Of a DNA stretch of 64,000 bases, positions 10,469 through 19,542 are shown one piece after another. The notes under the pieces are model-generated. The model was not told the DNA's origin. It did not search any database and worked only from the letters and a program-made list of their open reading frames with translations. The stretch lies in assembly GCA_022009775.1 (NCBI GenBank), contig CP091723.1:1178001-1242000 (forward strand). Direction: 5' to 3'. The stretch comes from Christensenella sp. (GTDB lineage Bacteria; Bacillota; Clostridia; Christensenellales; CAG-917). Within the stretch, counting starts at the first letter, position 1; the number at the start of each line of letters is the position of its first letter. Both the position numbers and the translations under genes were made by a program.

Positions 10469-10681
10469 TCAGTAGTTGCGACGCCCGATAAGATAGTCTA
10501 CGGATACGCCGAAGAAAATGCTGAGTTCAATCAACGTGTCGTAGTCGGGTTGGTTTCTGCCCACTTCCCAGCCTGAAATGGTGGATTTTGACACTTTGAG
10601 ATGCTCCGCCAAATCTTGTTGGAGCATGTTTTTCTCTTGACGCAGAGATTTTAATCTTTCGGGAAAACAACTGTGCAACAT
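10469..10681 (-). CDS. Small XRE-family HTH regulator
   Basis: A 70-residue DNA-binding protein consisting almost wholly of one Cro/C1-type helix-turn-helix domain (RLKSLRQEKNMLQQDLAEHL, then KVSKSTISGWEVGRNQPDYD). It ends FFGVSVDYLIGRRNY, the usual C-terminal helix of this family. No partner toxin or effector domain is visible, so it is probably a small transcription regulator. AAGGA precedes the ATG by eight bases, and a TTGACA-type promoter lies upstream. It stands alone between the uvrA terminator and the divergent tcdA gene. The target genes are unknown; it may regulate its own promoter. Confidence 0.85.
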   Translation of the reverse strand: MLHSCFPERLKSLRQEKNMLQQDLAEHLKVSKSTISGWEVGRNQPDYDTLIELSIFFGVSVDYLIGRRNY

Positions 10682-10990
10682 ATATTTAGTTCCTTCTTAC
10701 GCATATATAATAATACACTTATCGTGTTGATGTCAAACGTTGTTTACCTTTTTGAAGGATATATTTTTCTATTGCGTTTTTTATATATGATTTTCGGTTT
10801 TCGATTTTGTCCGCAAAACGCCTAAAAGCGAAATGCAAAAATATGCGGTGTTGTCGCAGAAAAAAAACAAAACAATACGATAGCAAATTAACGCTTGATA
10901 AAAGTTTGCGTTTTCAAGTGTGGCGGCGGAGTTGATTTATCTTTGGATGTGTAGTAAAATAAGCCTATAAAAGAAAAACGGAAGGCTTTT
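10682..10990. other. Divergent intergenic region between XRE and tcdA
   Basis: No gene is seen. It contains the XRE promoter near its left end and an AT-rich stretch. At its right end lies the ribosome binding site GGAAGG of tcdA. Confidence 0.6.
10707..10736 (-). promoter_or_regulatory. Promoter of the XRE gene, with short palindrome
   Basis: On the minus strand, TTGACA (10736-10731), 18 bases, TATTAT (10712-10707). The spacer contains ACACGATAAGTGT (10715-10727), with 4-base inverted ends, a possible self-operator. Confidence 0.5.
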
Positions 10991-11689
10991 ATGGAAGATC
11001 TGTATACGAGAACGGAAATGCTCATCGGAGACAAAGTGAACGCACTCAAAAACGCGCGCGTTTTGGTGTGCGGCGTCGGCGGAGTGGGCGGATACGTTGT
11101 GGAAGCGCTTGCAAGGGCGGGCGTCGGTACGATTGCCGTTCTTGACAACGACGTTTTTTCCGTGAGCAATCTCAATAGACAGATTTTGTCGACGAGAGAG
11201 ACTGTCGGAAGACGCAAAACGCAGGTTGCCGTCGAAAGAATAAAATCAATAAATCCCGAGTGCAAAACGATAGAGTACGATTTATTTTTCAATGCCGATA
11301 CACAAGAGAGAGTTCCGCTTGCCGACTTTGATTATATAGTAGACGCAATCGACACGGTGAGCGCAAAACTCGAGTTGATAACGAGAGCGAAATCTCTCGG
11401 TGTAGATATAATCTCGTGTATGGGCACGGGTAATAAACTCGGCACGAATTTTGAAGTTGCCGACGTGTATAAGACAAGTGTTTGTCCGCTTGCAAAGGTG
11501 ATGCGACGAGAACTCAAAAAACGCGGTGTGAAACGCCTTAAAGTCGTATATTCGAAAGAAGAACCGATTATTCCCGAAAACACGCCGTGCGAAAACGGAA
11601 GACATATCCCGGGGAGCATAAGTTTTGCGCCTGCAATTGCCGGAATGGTGCTTGCAAGCGAAGTGATAAATGATATAATAAATCGTTGA
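10991..11689 (+). CDS. tcdA: tRNA threonylcarbamoyladenosine dehydratase (TcdA/HesA/MoeB family)
   Basis: E1-like ATP-dependent enzyme expected to cyclise t6A37 of tRNAs to ct6A. The 232 residues begin with the Rossmann motif VLVCGVGGVGGYVVEALARA (about 23-42). The acidic nucleotide-binding strand VLDNDVFSVSNLNRQ, the VDAIDTVSAKLELI segment and a FAPAIAGMVLASEVI C-terminal helix follow. Its length matches TcdA/YgdL rather than the longer ThiF/MoeB enzymes. GGAAGG precedes the ATG. The next genes are an RNA methyltransferase and D-aminoacyl-tRNA deacylase, so it heads a translation-quality cluster. Another ThiF-family role cannot be fully excluded. Confidence 0.88.
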   Translation: MEDLYTRTEMLIGDKVNALKNARVLVCGVGGVGGYVVEALARAGVGTIAVLDNDVFSVSNLNRQILSTRETVGRRKTQVAVERIKSINPECKTIEYDLFFNADTQERVPLADFDYIVDAIDTVSAKLELITRAKSLGVDIISCMGTGNKLGTNFEVADVYKTSVCPLAKVMRRELKKRGVKRLKVVYSKEEPIIPENTPCENGRHIPGSISFAPAIAGMVLASEVINDIINR

Positions 11690-11763
11690 GAAAATCAAAA
11701 TAATCGTAAAACGAGATTTAATATATGCGAAACCGAAGTGTAAACTTCGGATTGTGAGAATAT

Positions 11764-12925
11764 ATGGACAGTATATTTTTCGGAAAACTTAATATCGAAG
11801 TCGCTTCGGCAAGCGGAATCGAAGCCGTCGTGAAAAGAGAACTTGTTCGTCTGGGATACGAGCCTAGCGGCGCAAATCTCGGAAGAATAGAGTTTGAAGG
11901 AACGTTTGAAGATGTCTTGCGCGCAAACGTTTTTTTTGCGTAGCGCAAACCGCGTTCGCATCGTGCTTGCAAAGTTCAAAGCGGAGACTTTCGATGAATT
12001 GTTTGACGGAATATTTTCTATGCGTTGGCAGGACGTTTTGACAAGAGACGCAAGAATAATCGTTGACGCAAAGAGCGTAAAGAGCAAACTGTTTGCTTTG
12101 AGTGCGGTGCAAAGCGTCGTGAAAAAAGCAATTATTTCAAAACTTTCTACCGTGTATAACGGCACTTTCGACGAGAGCGGCGCACCGTATTGTATAGAAG
12201 CGGCAATCGTTGACGACATCGTGACGGTGACGCTCGATACGTCGGGAGAAGGTCTGCACAAGCGCGGATACCGCACGTACCTTGGCGAAGCACCCATTCG
12301 TGAAACTCTTGCCGCCGCAATGATTCAACTCTCCGTATGGAATCCCGAAAGAGTGCTTATAGATCCGTTTTGCGGCTCGGGCACGATACCTGTTGAAGCA
12401 GGCCTTATAGGTCTCGACATTGCGCCCGGTATGAACAGAAATTTTGCTTGCGAGCAGTTTGCAAATGCGCCCAAAGTGCGTGAAAAGGTGCAAGACGAAG
12501 CCGAGCAGCGCATAAAACGCGACAGACAATTGCGCATAAGCGGTTTCGACATAAATAAAGACGCCATAAAACTTGCCTTGAAACACGCGGAGCGCGCAGG
12601 GGTTAAGGACAATATACACTTTCAAGTTCAGGATATGCGAGACCTTTCGTCAAAGTATGCTCACGGCGTGATAATCACAAATCCGCCGTACGGTGAGAGA
12701 CTTATGAAAGAAGACGAACTGAAAACTTTGTACAGAGATTTCGGAAGAGTCACGGCAAAACTCGACGAATGGTGCGTGTATGCAATAACGTCATATCGCG
12801 GTTTTGAAAAGTATTTCGGTCGCAGAGCGGACAAGGTGAGAAAACTTTACAACAGCGAACTCGAATGCAATTTCTATCAATATCTTGCTTCGCCACCGCC
12901 GAAGAAAGACGGTCAAACTCGGTGA
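11764..12925 (+). CDS. THUMP-domain class I RNA methyltransferase (RlmL/YpsC-like), one-base frameshift
   Basis: SAM-dependent methyltransferase, probably for a guanine N2 of 23S rRNA. The first 58 codons (MDSIFFGKLNIEVASASG, then GIEAVVKRELVRLGYEP) match the N-terminus of the family and then hit a TAG just after a T8 run (11930-11937). Reading T7 continues in the frame that carries the THUMP region, the SAM site LIDPFCGSGTIPVEA and the catalytic motif TNPPYGERL, giving 386 residues, the expected size. A hairpin CCGAAGT/ACTTCGG lies just upstream, and GTGAG serves as ribosome binding site. It lies 74 bases after tcdA and probably shares its transcript. The exact target base is not determined by the sequence. 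Confidence 0.88.
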
Positions 12926-13047
12926 AACAAGCCGCTTTTTATAGAGAACAAAACAAAACATAGTGAAATAACAAATTGACATATATTGCGCAAATCTGCG
13001 GTTTATTGTGCGTTTTGCGTTGATAAAACGTCGATACGGAGAATAAT

Positions 13048-13491
13048 ATGCGAGCATTGATACAGCGTACGTTCAGATCGAAACTGTTTGTCGACGGACA
13101 ACTTATAAGCGAAATCCCGAGCGGACTTACCATATTTTTGGGAATTCAGAAAGGCGACACGGAGGAGCAAGCGGATTATCTTGCGAGAAAAATCGCAAAA
13201 CTCAGAGTGTTCAGAGACGACAACGACAAGATGAATCTCGACATAACCCAGGCGGGCGGAGAGATACTTCTCGTATCGCAGTTTTCGCTTGCGGGAACGC
13301 TTGGAAAGGGGACGGGAAATCGTCCCGATTTCGGGCATGCGGAACTTCCCGACAGGGCGAGAGAATTGTACGTTCGTGTGACGGAGAAAATCAGGCAGCA
13401 AGGCATCGTCGTCAAGAACGGTGTTTTCGGAGCGCATATGTACATCGAACAGGAGCAGGACGGACCGTTGTCGTTCGTATTCGAGTGCTGA
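13048..13491 (+). CDS. dtd: D-aminoacyl-tRNA deacylase
   Basis: Proofreading enzyme that hydrolyses D-aminoacyl-tRNAs in the cytosol. The 147-residue length is standard. The N-terminus MRALIQRTFRSKLFVDGQ matches the family. The two active-site signatures appear as SQFSLAGT (consensus SQFTLY) and DGPLSF (consensus NGPVTF), slightly variant but in the right places. The context YLARKIAKLRVFRDDNDKMN is typical. GGAGA precedes the ATG by six bases. The gene ends one base before the start of the phosphatase gene, so the two are co-transcribed. Confidence 0.93.
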   Translation: MRALIQRTFRSKLFVDGQLISEIPSGLTIFLGIQKGDTEEQADYLARKIAKLRVFRDDNDKMNLDITQAGGEILLVSQFSLAGTLGKGTGNRPDFGHAELPDRARELYVRVTEKIRQQGIVVKNGVFGAHMYIEQEQDGPLSFVFEC

Positions 13492-13492
13492 T

Positions 13493-13948
13493 ATGATTAA
13501 GATAATGTTCGTGTGTCTCGGCAATATCTGCCGCTCGCCTATGGCTGAGTGCGTGATGTCCGATATGATTGCAAAACGCGGATTGCAAAACGAAATATCC
13601 GTTTACTCAAGCGCAACGTCGTCGGAAGAAATTGGCAATCCGATTTATCCGCCTGCCGTGAAAAAATTGAGAGAAGAGTCCGTGCCCGTTCTCAATCATA
13701 GGGCGACAAGGCTTTGTTCGTCGGATAAAATCCGATATGATTATTTTGTCGGGATGGAAGAGCGCAACCTGATTGCAATGCGCAGAATTCTAGGAGAAGA
13801 CGCGAAAGTGTGTCGTCTGCTCGATTTTGCAAAAAATCCGAGAGACATCGCTGATCCGTGGTGGACCGGCAACTTTGACGTGACTTACGATGATATTGTT
13901 GAAGGATGCGTGGCTTTGCTCGAACATATAATTAAGTGCGATTTGTGA
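13493..13948 (+). CDS. Low-molecular-weight protein tyrosine phosphatase
   Basis: Cytosolic phosphatase (or arsenate-reductase-like relative) of 151 residues. The P-loop CLGNICRS near residues 8-15 fits the C-X5-R-S signature, and the general acid is in DPWWTGN near the C-terminus, as in low-Mr phosphatases. The substrate is unknown; in Bacillota such enzymes counter tyrosine kinases of capsule synthesis or act on phosphoarginine. It starts one base after dtd. Its stop codon falls within the first unit of a 14-base tandem repeat. Confidence 0.92.
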   Translation: MIKIMFVCLGNICRSPMAECVMSDMIAKRGLQNEISVYSSATSSEEIGNPIYPPAVKKLREESVPVLNHRATRLCSSDKIRYDYFVGMEERNLIAMRRILGEDAKVCRLLDFAKNPRDIADPWWTGNFDVTYDDIVEGCVALLEHIIKCDL

Positions 13949-14006
13949 CGTGCGTATTGTGACGTGCGTATTGTGACGCGCGCATTGTGATGTATAGTGA
14001 TGTATA
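13943..14006. repeat. 14-base tandem repeat
   Basis: Units TTGTGACGTGCGTA at 13943-13956 and 13957-13970 are identical. A third (13971-13984) differs by two bases, and decayed units (TTGTGATGTATA, GTGATGTATA) follow to 14006. The array begins at the stop codon of the phosphatase gene. Confidence 0.85.
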
Positions 14007-14086
14007 TTAGACGTACTATTTGTGACGATATAATTCGTATTGATATTTTTTATACCCACGCACAAGCGGTGAATGATTTTTAAGAT

Positions 14087-14784
14087 ATGCAAAAAGTATT
14101 AAATCTTTTTTTGAAAACGCAGATTCGAAGTATAAAAGTTTTCACAGTACGTTGATTCCGACGGTTAATCCCGAAAGTATAATCGGGGTGAGAATGCCTA
14201 CGATGAGAAAAATTGCAAAGACGCTTCTTTGCGACGAGAACTTCGCCTTAAACGAAAGAGAAAGTTTTCTTTCAGAACTTCCGCACACCTATTACGACGA
14301 AAACATGCTGCACGCACTTATTGTTGCAAGTGAGAAGAATTTTGTCGTTGCAATTAAAGAAACCAACGAATTTTTGCCGTTTATCGATAACTGGGCGGTT
14401 TGCGACGTTTTTGCTCCGAAAGTTTTTGAAAAACACAAAGACGAACTGTGGAAGGAGATTTGCAAGTGGTTGAAGTCGGACGAAACGTATTCGGCCCGTT
14501 TCGGCATAGTCAATGCAATGCGCCATTTTCTCGACGAAGATTATTCAATCGACAAAATGGAAAAAGTGCTCGAAGTCAAATGTGGAGAGTATTACGTTGA
14601 TATGGCGGTTGCCTGGTATATGAGTTTTGCGCTTATCAAACAATGGGATGACGCTATAAAAGTCATTGAAGAGAAAAAACTCGACGTGTGGGTGCATAAC
14701 AAAAGCATTCAGAAAGCAATCGAAAGTTACAGAATTCCCGACGATAGAAAAACATATTTGAAAACGCTTAAAATACACGGATAG
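14087..14784 (+). CDS. AlkD-like DNA alkylation repair protein (one-base frameshift)
   Basis: HEAT-like-repeat DNA glycosylase family that removes alkylated bases. The conserved body runs from IPTVNPESIIGVRMPTMRKI to the end, including the family segment FIDNWAVCDVF. The ATG at 14087 opens MQKVLNLFL but leaves the conserved frame at T7 (14106-14112). With T8 it reads MQKVLNLFFENADSKYKSFH into the main body, giving 232 residues, the normal size for the family. Without the repair, the frame would have to begin at a TTG (14152) and lose the first helix. The gene stands alone after the tandem repeat. Family assignment is good; glycosylase activity is not provable here because not all members are active. 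Confidence 0.85.
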
Positions 14785-15530
14785 TGCTTTATTATGCCAT
14801 ATTTGTTCAAAAATCGACAATTACCGCAATGTAAATACACGAATGGTGTTCTAATTAACTTAAATATAAAACGGCGTAACATAACAGACTAAACACACGA
14901 ATGGTGTTTTTGATTGATAATTGCAAAGCCAAATTATCGGATATAATACACCTTTCGTGTTTTTTTAATTTACTATCGGTTTTTTCGTCCAATCGATATT
15001 TTCAAAGTATCATTATGCGATTGAACATCGAATAGGCAAAGAAAACCCGCTTATTTTAGCATGGGAGAATATAGTGTTTTTTTTGTTCGATAAGATTATT
15101 TTACTTTGAAAAACACGCATTTTTTCTTTTTTAACCTTAAAACTATTAAATTCACAATTTTTTATTTGTAAAAATCGAATATGGTGTAAAAATATTTTCA
15201 AACATATACTGTTTAGTGAGTTTTTCGAATAAATTGCGATTTTTATCAATTGTATGAAAACCGACATATTTGCTGATTTGTCGATTTTTTTGATAAAAGT
15301 GCTATCTTTTTTGAATATGATATGATAAGATATATAAAAGTATTGATATTGTGAGTCTAATTTTTGCGTATGATTTTTGAGCGATTTTCACGCTTTCGTG
15401 CGCTTGCAAAACGAAGATATTCGGCTGGGAGTTTGCATTTTCAGGACTTACGACGGGTCACCTTTATGGCGGGGTTTCGCCGCTTTGTCAATACATGCCA
15501 AATACAACAATATATTGAATATGGAGCATC
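14785..15530. other. AT-rich gene-free interval with small hairpins
   Basis: No convincing gene. ACACGAATGGTGT-type hairpins occur at about 14838-14850 and 14892-14905, the second followed by T5. A related ACACCTTTCGTGT hairpin with T7 lies at about 14949-14968; these could act as terminators of the AlkD-like gene. The rest is very AT-rich. GGAG precedes the ABC gene start at 15531. Confidence 0.5.
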
Positions 15531-18367
15531 ATGCTTAAACTGATAGATATAACAAAAGAGTACGTCATAGAGAAGGACGAAGAAAAAGTCCTTGCGTTAA
15601 ATAATGTTTCAATCGAGTTCAGAAAGAACGAATTCGTCTCTATTTTGGGGCCTTCCGGCTGCGGAAAGACGACGCTTCTGAACATTATCGGCGGTCTTGA
15701 CCGTTACACGAGCGGCGATATTCAAATAGACGGCGTGTCCACTAAGGACTTTGACGATGTCGACTGGGATACGTACAGGAATCGCCGTATCGGTTTCGTT
15801 TTCCAATCTTACAACCTTATTCCGCACATGAATATTCTCAAAAACGTCGCAATGAGTCTGACTCTTGCGGGCGTTGAGAAAGAAGAAAGAAAACGTCGCG
15901 CGCTCGAAGCACTCGACAAGGTCGGTCTTGCTTCTCAGGCAAGAAAGAAACCCAACCAACTTTCCGGCGGACAAATGCAGAGAGTCGCAATCGCAAGAGC
16001 ACTCGTCAACAATCCCGAAATTATTCTCGCGGACGAACCGACGGGCGCGCTCGATAGCGAATCGGGCATTCAGGTCATGGATTTGTTGAAAGAAGTGGCA
16101 GAAGACAGACTCGTCGTCATGGTCACGCACAATCCGTCGCTTGCGGAAGAATATAGTACACGTATCGTGTACTTGAAGGACGGCGAAGTCGTTGGCGACT
16201 CTATGCCTTACGATTCTAAAGACGAACTTGAAGAACTTGAATGCAGACTCGGTGAAAACGTCGTTGAAGAAGTTGTCGAAGAAGTCGAAAGAGACGATGT
16301 TGCCGGCGAGCTTTCCGAAAAAGAAGTCGTAGAAATAGTCGAGAAGAAAACGGAAGAACCGAAAAAGAAAAAAACTTTCCGCGAAAGATTCCTGAAATAC
16401 AAAAAAGCGGACAAGTGCGCGATGAAACTTTCAACGGCAATCAGTTTGTCTTGGAACAACTTGCTTGCAAAGAAAGGACGCACGCTTCTGACTTCGATTG
16501 CCGGTTCTATCGGCATAATCGGCATCATTCTCGTTTTGTCGTTGTCAAACGGTGCTGCGGGTTACGTCAGGGGGCTTGAAGAAAGTGCGCTTTCGACTTA
16601 TCCGCTCACGATAGGCAAGACCAACACCGACCCGTCGGCGATTCTTTCAATGCTGATGAACAACGACGAAGAGAGACCGTCAAATCCCGACACAGACGAA
16701 ATCTACACCGCAAAGATGCTCGGCAAAGTCGTAAGCCAACTCAGCACGCTTCTTGCCGAAAACGATTTGGTGCAACTCAAAAAGTATATTGACGAAAACT
16801 TCGACGATTCGCTTGCAACCGTCAAGTACAACTACGGAGTAAGTTTCAACGCATTCAAGGAAGACCCGAACAACGAAAAACTCGTGTCCGACTATATGCA
16901 AAAGAATCCCGACGCAACGCTCGAAGAAGCAAAAGCGGCGGCAGAGCGTTATATGAAGGTCAGCCCGTACACCGAGACGATGAATTCGGTGCTCGATATG
17001 CTTCCCGACAGCATCAAAGATATGGACATCGGCGGCTCGTCGCTCAACGACATGCTCAAAAAGTTCACCACAAGCGGCGGCTCGATGATGAATTCTTGGG
17101 CGGAAATGTCTTCCAACCAAAAACTTCTCGAATCTCAATACGAACTCGTCGGAAATGATTCACGCTGGCCGACAAGCGCAACGGAAGTCGTTGTTGTGGT
17201 GGACAAAAGCAACCAACTTCTTGACTATCAACTCTTTATGCTCGGTCTTCAATCGCAGGACGACGTCATCAAAGCGATTATGGACTCCCACTGGGCAGAA
17301 TATAAGACGTCGGTCGAAGAACTTTTGAATCTTGAATACAAGGTTCTTGCAGACGCGGATTATCTTGAAGAAGACGCGGAAGAGAAGTGGGTTGACACCG
17401 ACGGAGACGGCATTGCGGACAAAACCTGGACAGGACACAATCACGCCGAACAAAACAAGAAATGGATTGATTCGAGAGATCCTGTCAACGTCAAAGTCGT
17501 TGGCGTCATCCGTCCCAAAGAAGGCGTCAGCGTTACGTCAATAAACGGCGTTGTCGGTTATACGCCCGCACTCACGCAACTCCTTATCGAACGCGCGAGC
17601 AAAAAACGAAGCCGTTGTCAGAATGAACGCACTCAAAGCGGCAGCAGACGAAGAAAGCGACGATTATTACAATAGTCCTATCAACTTCGACTATTCGACG
17701 ACCAACGGCTCGCAGGTCAAAGTGCTTGCAGGCGACAGAATTAGTTTCAGCACGGACAGCAACACGAACCTTGCAATCATGAGAAAACTCGGCGTTGCAA
17801 ATCTCGAAGAACCGACGTCCATTGAGTTCTATTGCGCGTCGTTCGAAGCAAAAAGAGAAGATAGTTGCGTTCATCGATCAATACAACAAAGAGACCGGCT
17901 CAAAGGTCAGTTACGGCGACAGTTTGTCCACGATAATGAGTTTTGTCAACACAATGGTCAACACTATCACCGGCGTTCTTGTAGCGTTTGCGGCAATCTC
18001 GCTCATCGTGTCCACGATAATGATTGCAATCATCATCTACACGTCTGTTCTCGAACGCAGAAAAGAAATCGGCGTGCTCCGTTCAATCGGCGCAAGAAAG
18101 AAAGACATATCGCGCGTCTTCCTTGCCGAATCCGCAATACTCGGCGGATATTCCGGACTCATCGGCGTCATCATCTCCGTAGGTTTCTCCTTTGCCATTA
18201 GCGCAATCTTGAAGACCATCTTCAAAATCAGCGGACTTATGTATATCTCCTGGTGGCAATGTCTTTTGATGTTTGCAATCAGCATTCTTCTCAGTATGCT
18301 TGCAGGATTTATACCGTCCAGAATTGCGGCGAAGAAAGATCCTGCGATTGCACTCCGCTCCGAGTAA
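15531..18367 (+). CDS. MacB-like ABC transporter, ATPase and FtsX-type permease fused (two frameshifts)
   Basis: Mechanotransmission-type ABC protein. Residues 1-230 form the ATPase: Walker [10 protein letters not shown], signature [15 protein letters not shown], Walker [13 protein letters not shown] Glu/Lys-rich linker follows, then a first membrane span (about 325-345), a large extracytoplasmic domain of about 450 residues, and three C-terminal spans with the FtsX motif [19 protein letters not shown]. The frame is lost at A6 (17601-17606) and A5 (17850-17854); removing one A at each gives 944 residues. The outer domain holds [12 protein letters not shown], like a thrombospondin type 3 calcium loop. 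The substrate is unknown; efflux, lipoprotein release or bacteriocin defence are options. GGAG precedes the ATG. The stop codon abuts palindrome R2. Confidence 0.85.
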
Positions 18368-18490
18368 AAACGAACTAAATAGCAAATAACTGCGTCAACA
18401 CCCATCCGCTCCAAAATCACGTACTAAATGTACGTTGGGTTTTGTTTCGGATGGGTGTTTCCTTGTTCTTTATCTATTTATTTCGTTTTT
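18366..18490. repeat. Palindromic repeat copy R2 (core type b)
   Basis: A 125-base palindrome whose outer arms match at 16 of 17 positions (AAAAACGAACTAAATAG and its near complement at 18474-18490). Inner arms are ACACCCATCCG/CGGATGGGTGT. The centre is CAAAATCACGTAC, six bases, GTACGTTGGGTTTTG. It begins on the second base of the ABC gene's stop codon. Confidence 0.9.
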
Positions 18491-18492
18491 AC

Positions 18493-18613
18493 AAATGCGC
18501 TATTGAGCGAATAGCTTTGTCAAAGCCCCTTGTCCATCAACTCATGTGCGCATAGCACATTAGGGTTGCTGTTCAAGGGGCTTTTCCTTGCTCTTCATCT
18601 CAATATCGCATTT
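18493..18613. repeat. Palindromic repeat copy R3 (core type a)
   Basis: A 121-base palindrome two bases after R2. Outer arms AAATGCGCTATTGAG and near complement (14 of 15) are followed by inner arms AAAGCCCCTTG/CAAGGGGCTTT and a core nearly identical to R1 at 3.5 kb. Confidence 0.9.
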
Positions 18614-18885
18614 TTACGCTACGCTAGATTCTTCGCTTTGCTCAGAATGACACGGAAATTTTGAATTATTACCGATTATTTCAAATCGGGTGTGGGTGTC
18701 CCACCCAATCGAACCACCAAGCCGAAAATCTTGCGAAACTGTGGCAGGAGTTTTTGTCCGTGCTTGAACTGATAGCAAAGATTTTCGGCGCGGTTAGCAG
18801 AACAACAAGCCTAATGCGGCTCTCGGCGTTGCTTGCACGCAAGCGATGTCGTTGCCGCAATGACGGCTTTTGTTCATTATTAATT
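18614..18885. repeat. Degenerate dispersed repeat segment
   Basis: Contains CTACGCTAGATTCTTCGCTT and CTCAGAATGAC (18618-18653), of which the first part recurs at about 51688-51705. A GCAATGACG-type segment and TTCATTATTAATTAA near 18870 resemble the other islands. No credible gene. Confidence 0.6.
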
Positions 18886-18887
18886 AA

Positions 18888-18920
18888 AAAAATCACCGTG
18901 GGTGCGGTGATTTTTTTATC
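18888..18920 (-). terminator. Terminator of the HU gene
   Basis: Stem AAATCACC/GGTGATTT with flanking A and T runs, 22 bases beyond the HU stop codon; symmetrical enough to work in both directions. Confidence 0.8.
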
Positions 18921-18941
18921 GTTCTTAATTATATCAAAGTA

Positions 18942-19214
18942 TTAGTTGAAAAGGTCCTTGAACGCTTTGCCGAATTTGACGACCGGTGCTTTGCTTGCTG
19001 CGATGGTGATGGGTTGCTTGGTAAGGGGATTGAAACCTTGTCTTTCCGCTTTTTCTTTGATTTCGTAAGATGCGAAATTTGCGATTGCAACCTTGTCGCC
19101 TGCTTTCAATGCTTCTGCGATGACTTGGGTGTATGCGTCGACTGCTGCCGTTGCGTCTTTGATGGAAAGGTCTGCTTTTGCTGCTACTGCTTTGATAAAC
19201 TCTGTTTTGTTCAT
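18942..19214 (-). CDS. hup: HU family DNA-binding protein
   Basis: Histone-like nucleoid protein of 90 residues that bends and compacts DNA as a dimer. It begins MNKTEFIKAVAAKADLSIKD. The conserved HU signature is GDKVAIANFASYEIKEKAER followed by GFNPLTKQPITI, and it ends PVVKFGKAFKDLFN. The length is exactly that of the family. AAGGAGG lies seven bases before the ATG, and a consensus-like promoter lies upstream, fitting strong expression. It is monocistronic, closed by the terminator at 18888-18920. Confidence 0.96.
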   Translation of the reverse strand: MNKTEFIKAVAAKADLSIKDATAAVDAYTQVIAEALKAGDKVAIANFASYEIKEKAERQGFNPLTKQPITIAASKAPVVKFGKAFKDLFN

Positions 19215-19242
19215 ACATGAACCTCCTTAAGGTTATGCACAT

Positions 19243-19271
19243 ATTATAAAGTAAAAAAATGTTCAATGCAA
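19243..19271 (-). promoter_or_regulatory. Promoter of the HU gene
   Basis: On the minus strand: TTGCAT (19271-19266), 17 bases, TATAAT (19248-19243), about 28 bases before the start codon. Confidence 0.7.
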
Positions 19272-19458
19272 TACCTTTTTCGTTTTTTGTCTCTAAATAG
19301 GGGCATCTTTTGATAAAATTAAGGTTGGAACCGCTATTTTTGTATCGTTTAATATACAGTTGTATCGCTTCTTTTCGCCAAAAACGATATTTGCAAATCT
19401 CATTTTTGTGTTTCGTATAGTACAATATTGCCGATTTGTATTGTTTTCTCGGTTACTT

Positions 19459-19524
19459 TTGATATTTACAATACGCGCGTTTATGATATAATTATAATGT
19501 AATTTGATTACAATAATTATCAAA
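19459..19524 (+). promoter_or_regulatory. Promoter and possible operator of the aminotransferase gene
   Basis: TTGATA (19459-19464), 17 bases, TATGAT (19482-19487). Just downstream is an inverted repeat TTTGAT (19503-19508) / ATCAAA (19519-19524) in the leader, a candidate operator. GGAGG precedes the ATG. The remainder of the 19215-19542 interval is AT-rich and holds no gene. Confidence 0.5.
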
Positions 19525-19542
19525 GAATAACGGAGGCGAATT

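Noticed and set aside
13943..14006. Short tandem repeat considered as a CRISPR array
   Set aside because: Units are 14 bases, contiguous with no spacers, decay quickly, and no cas genes are nearby.
15013..15267. Minus-strand open frame of 84 codons in the 14.8-15.5 kb gap
   Set aside because: Composition simply reflects AT-rich DNA; no ribosome site or family resemblance.
18661..18945. Plus-strand open frame of 94 codons before the HU gene
   Set aside because: Lies in degenerate repeat sequence and the HU terminator, has no ribosome site, and its translation resembles no protein family.
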